Origin: Bacillota bacterium
GTDB lineage: Bacteria > Bacillota > DTU030
Direction of reading: 5' to 3'
Length of the DNA stretch: 36,367 bases
Assembly: GCA_012523785.1 (NCBI GenBank)
Contig: JAAYTH010000044.1
Location: 1-36,367 of the forward strand
The notes beneath the pieces are model-generated. The model was not told where the DNA came from. It saw only the letters and a program-made list of their open reading frames with translations, and did no database searches. This document shows, in pieces, positions 36,305 to 36,367 of this stretch; positions within the stretch are counted from its first letter, which is position 1, and the number at the start of each line of letters is the position of its first letter. The translations under genes and the position numbers were made by a program.

Positions 36305-36367
36305 ACTATATAAGTTAAAAGCCAAAAGCGAGGTGCAGGGACTTGTATACTTGGGAAAATGTAACCG

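Noticed and set aside
1-36367. CRISPR array, rRNA or tRNA genes
   Set aside because: No regularly spaced direct repeats with unique spacers, and no recognisable tRNA/rRNA segments seen by eye; a tRNAscan/Infernal run would be decisive.

Overview
The window looks like a Firmicutes/Clostridia chromosome segment; taxonomy is inferred from gene content and style only. (1) 1-1600: a minus-strand glycine-betaine-type (OpuAC/ProX-like) binding-protein gene, preceded by a sequence I recognise as a ydaO-type c-di-AMP riboswitch, an intrinsic terminator and a TTGCAA-17-TATACT promoter. The 5' half of a second riboswitch/promoter copy sits at the left edge of the window. (2) 1.96-18.65 kb: a large molybdenum-hydroxylase island. 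It holds a Mop-type aldehyde oxidoreductase, an Fe-S/flavin CCG-domain oxidoreductase and a conserved DVU_155x-like accessory set (CxxC redox protein, methyltransferase, C-GCAxxG-C-C protein, TrsS-like radical SAM, AMP-dependent CoA ligase). It also holds a FecBCD-type ABC importer, a ModE-like HTH with a candidate ModE-like operator, a DUF364-like protein, XdhC, YqeB, YqeC and a MocA-like nucleotidyltransferase. (3) 18.8-25.4 kb: a membrane protein, a membrane-anchored PQQ/sorbosone dehydrogenase-like protein, an apparently truncated DUF3160 lipoprotein fused by deletion to a VCBS-like fragment, a RelE-like TA pair and a D-Ala-D-Ala carboxypeptidase. (4) 25.6-31.4 kb: a HEAT-like protein, a GntR/YtrA-type regulator-ABC operon with a perfect operator palindrome, and a two-gene radical SAM/partner operon whose leader is duplicated from the HEAT-like gene, leaving a 24-aa Cys peptide ORF. 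(5) 31.8-36.2 kb: the most exciting locus, a kinase/vWA/PP2C triad (TerY-P-like). Its kinase is fused to an IF2N-like HTH, a PIN nuclease-like domain, zinc ribbons and a CFI-box C-terminus, and its phosphatase carries a C-terminal HTH. At least two families of interspersed palindromic repeats punctuate the intergenic regions. All domain calls are by eye; no search was run.
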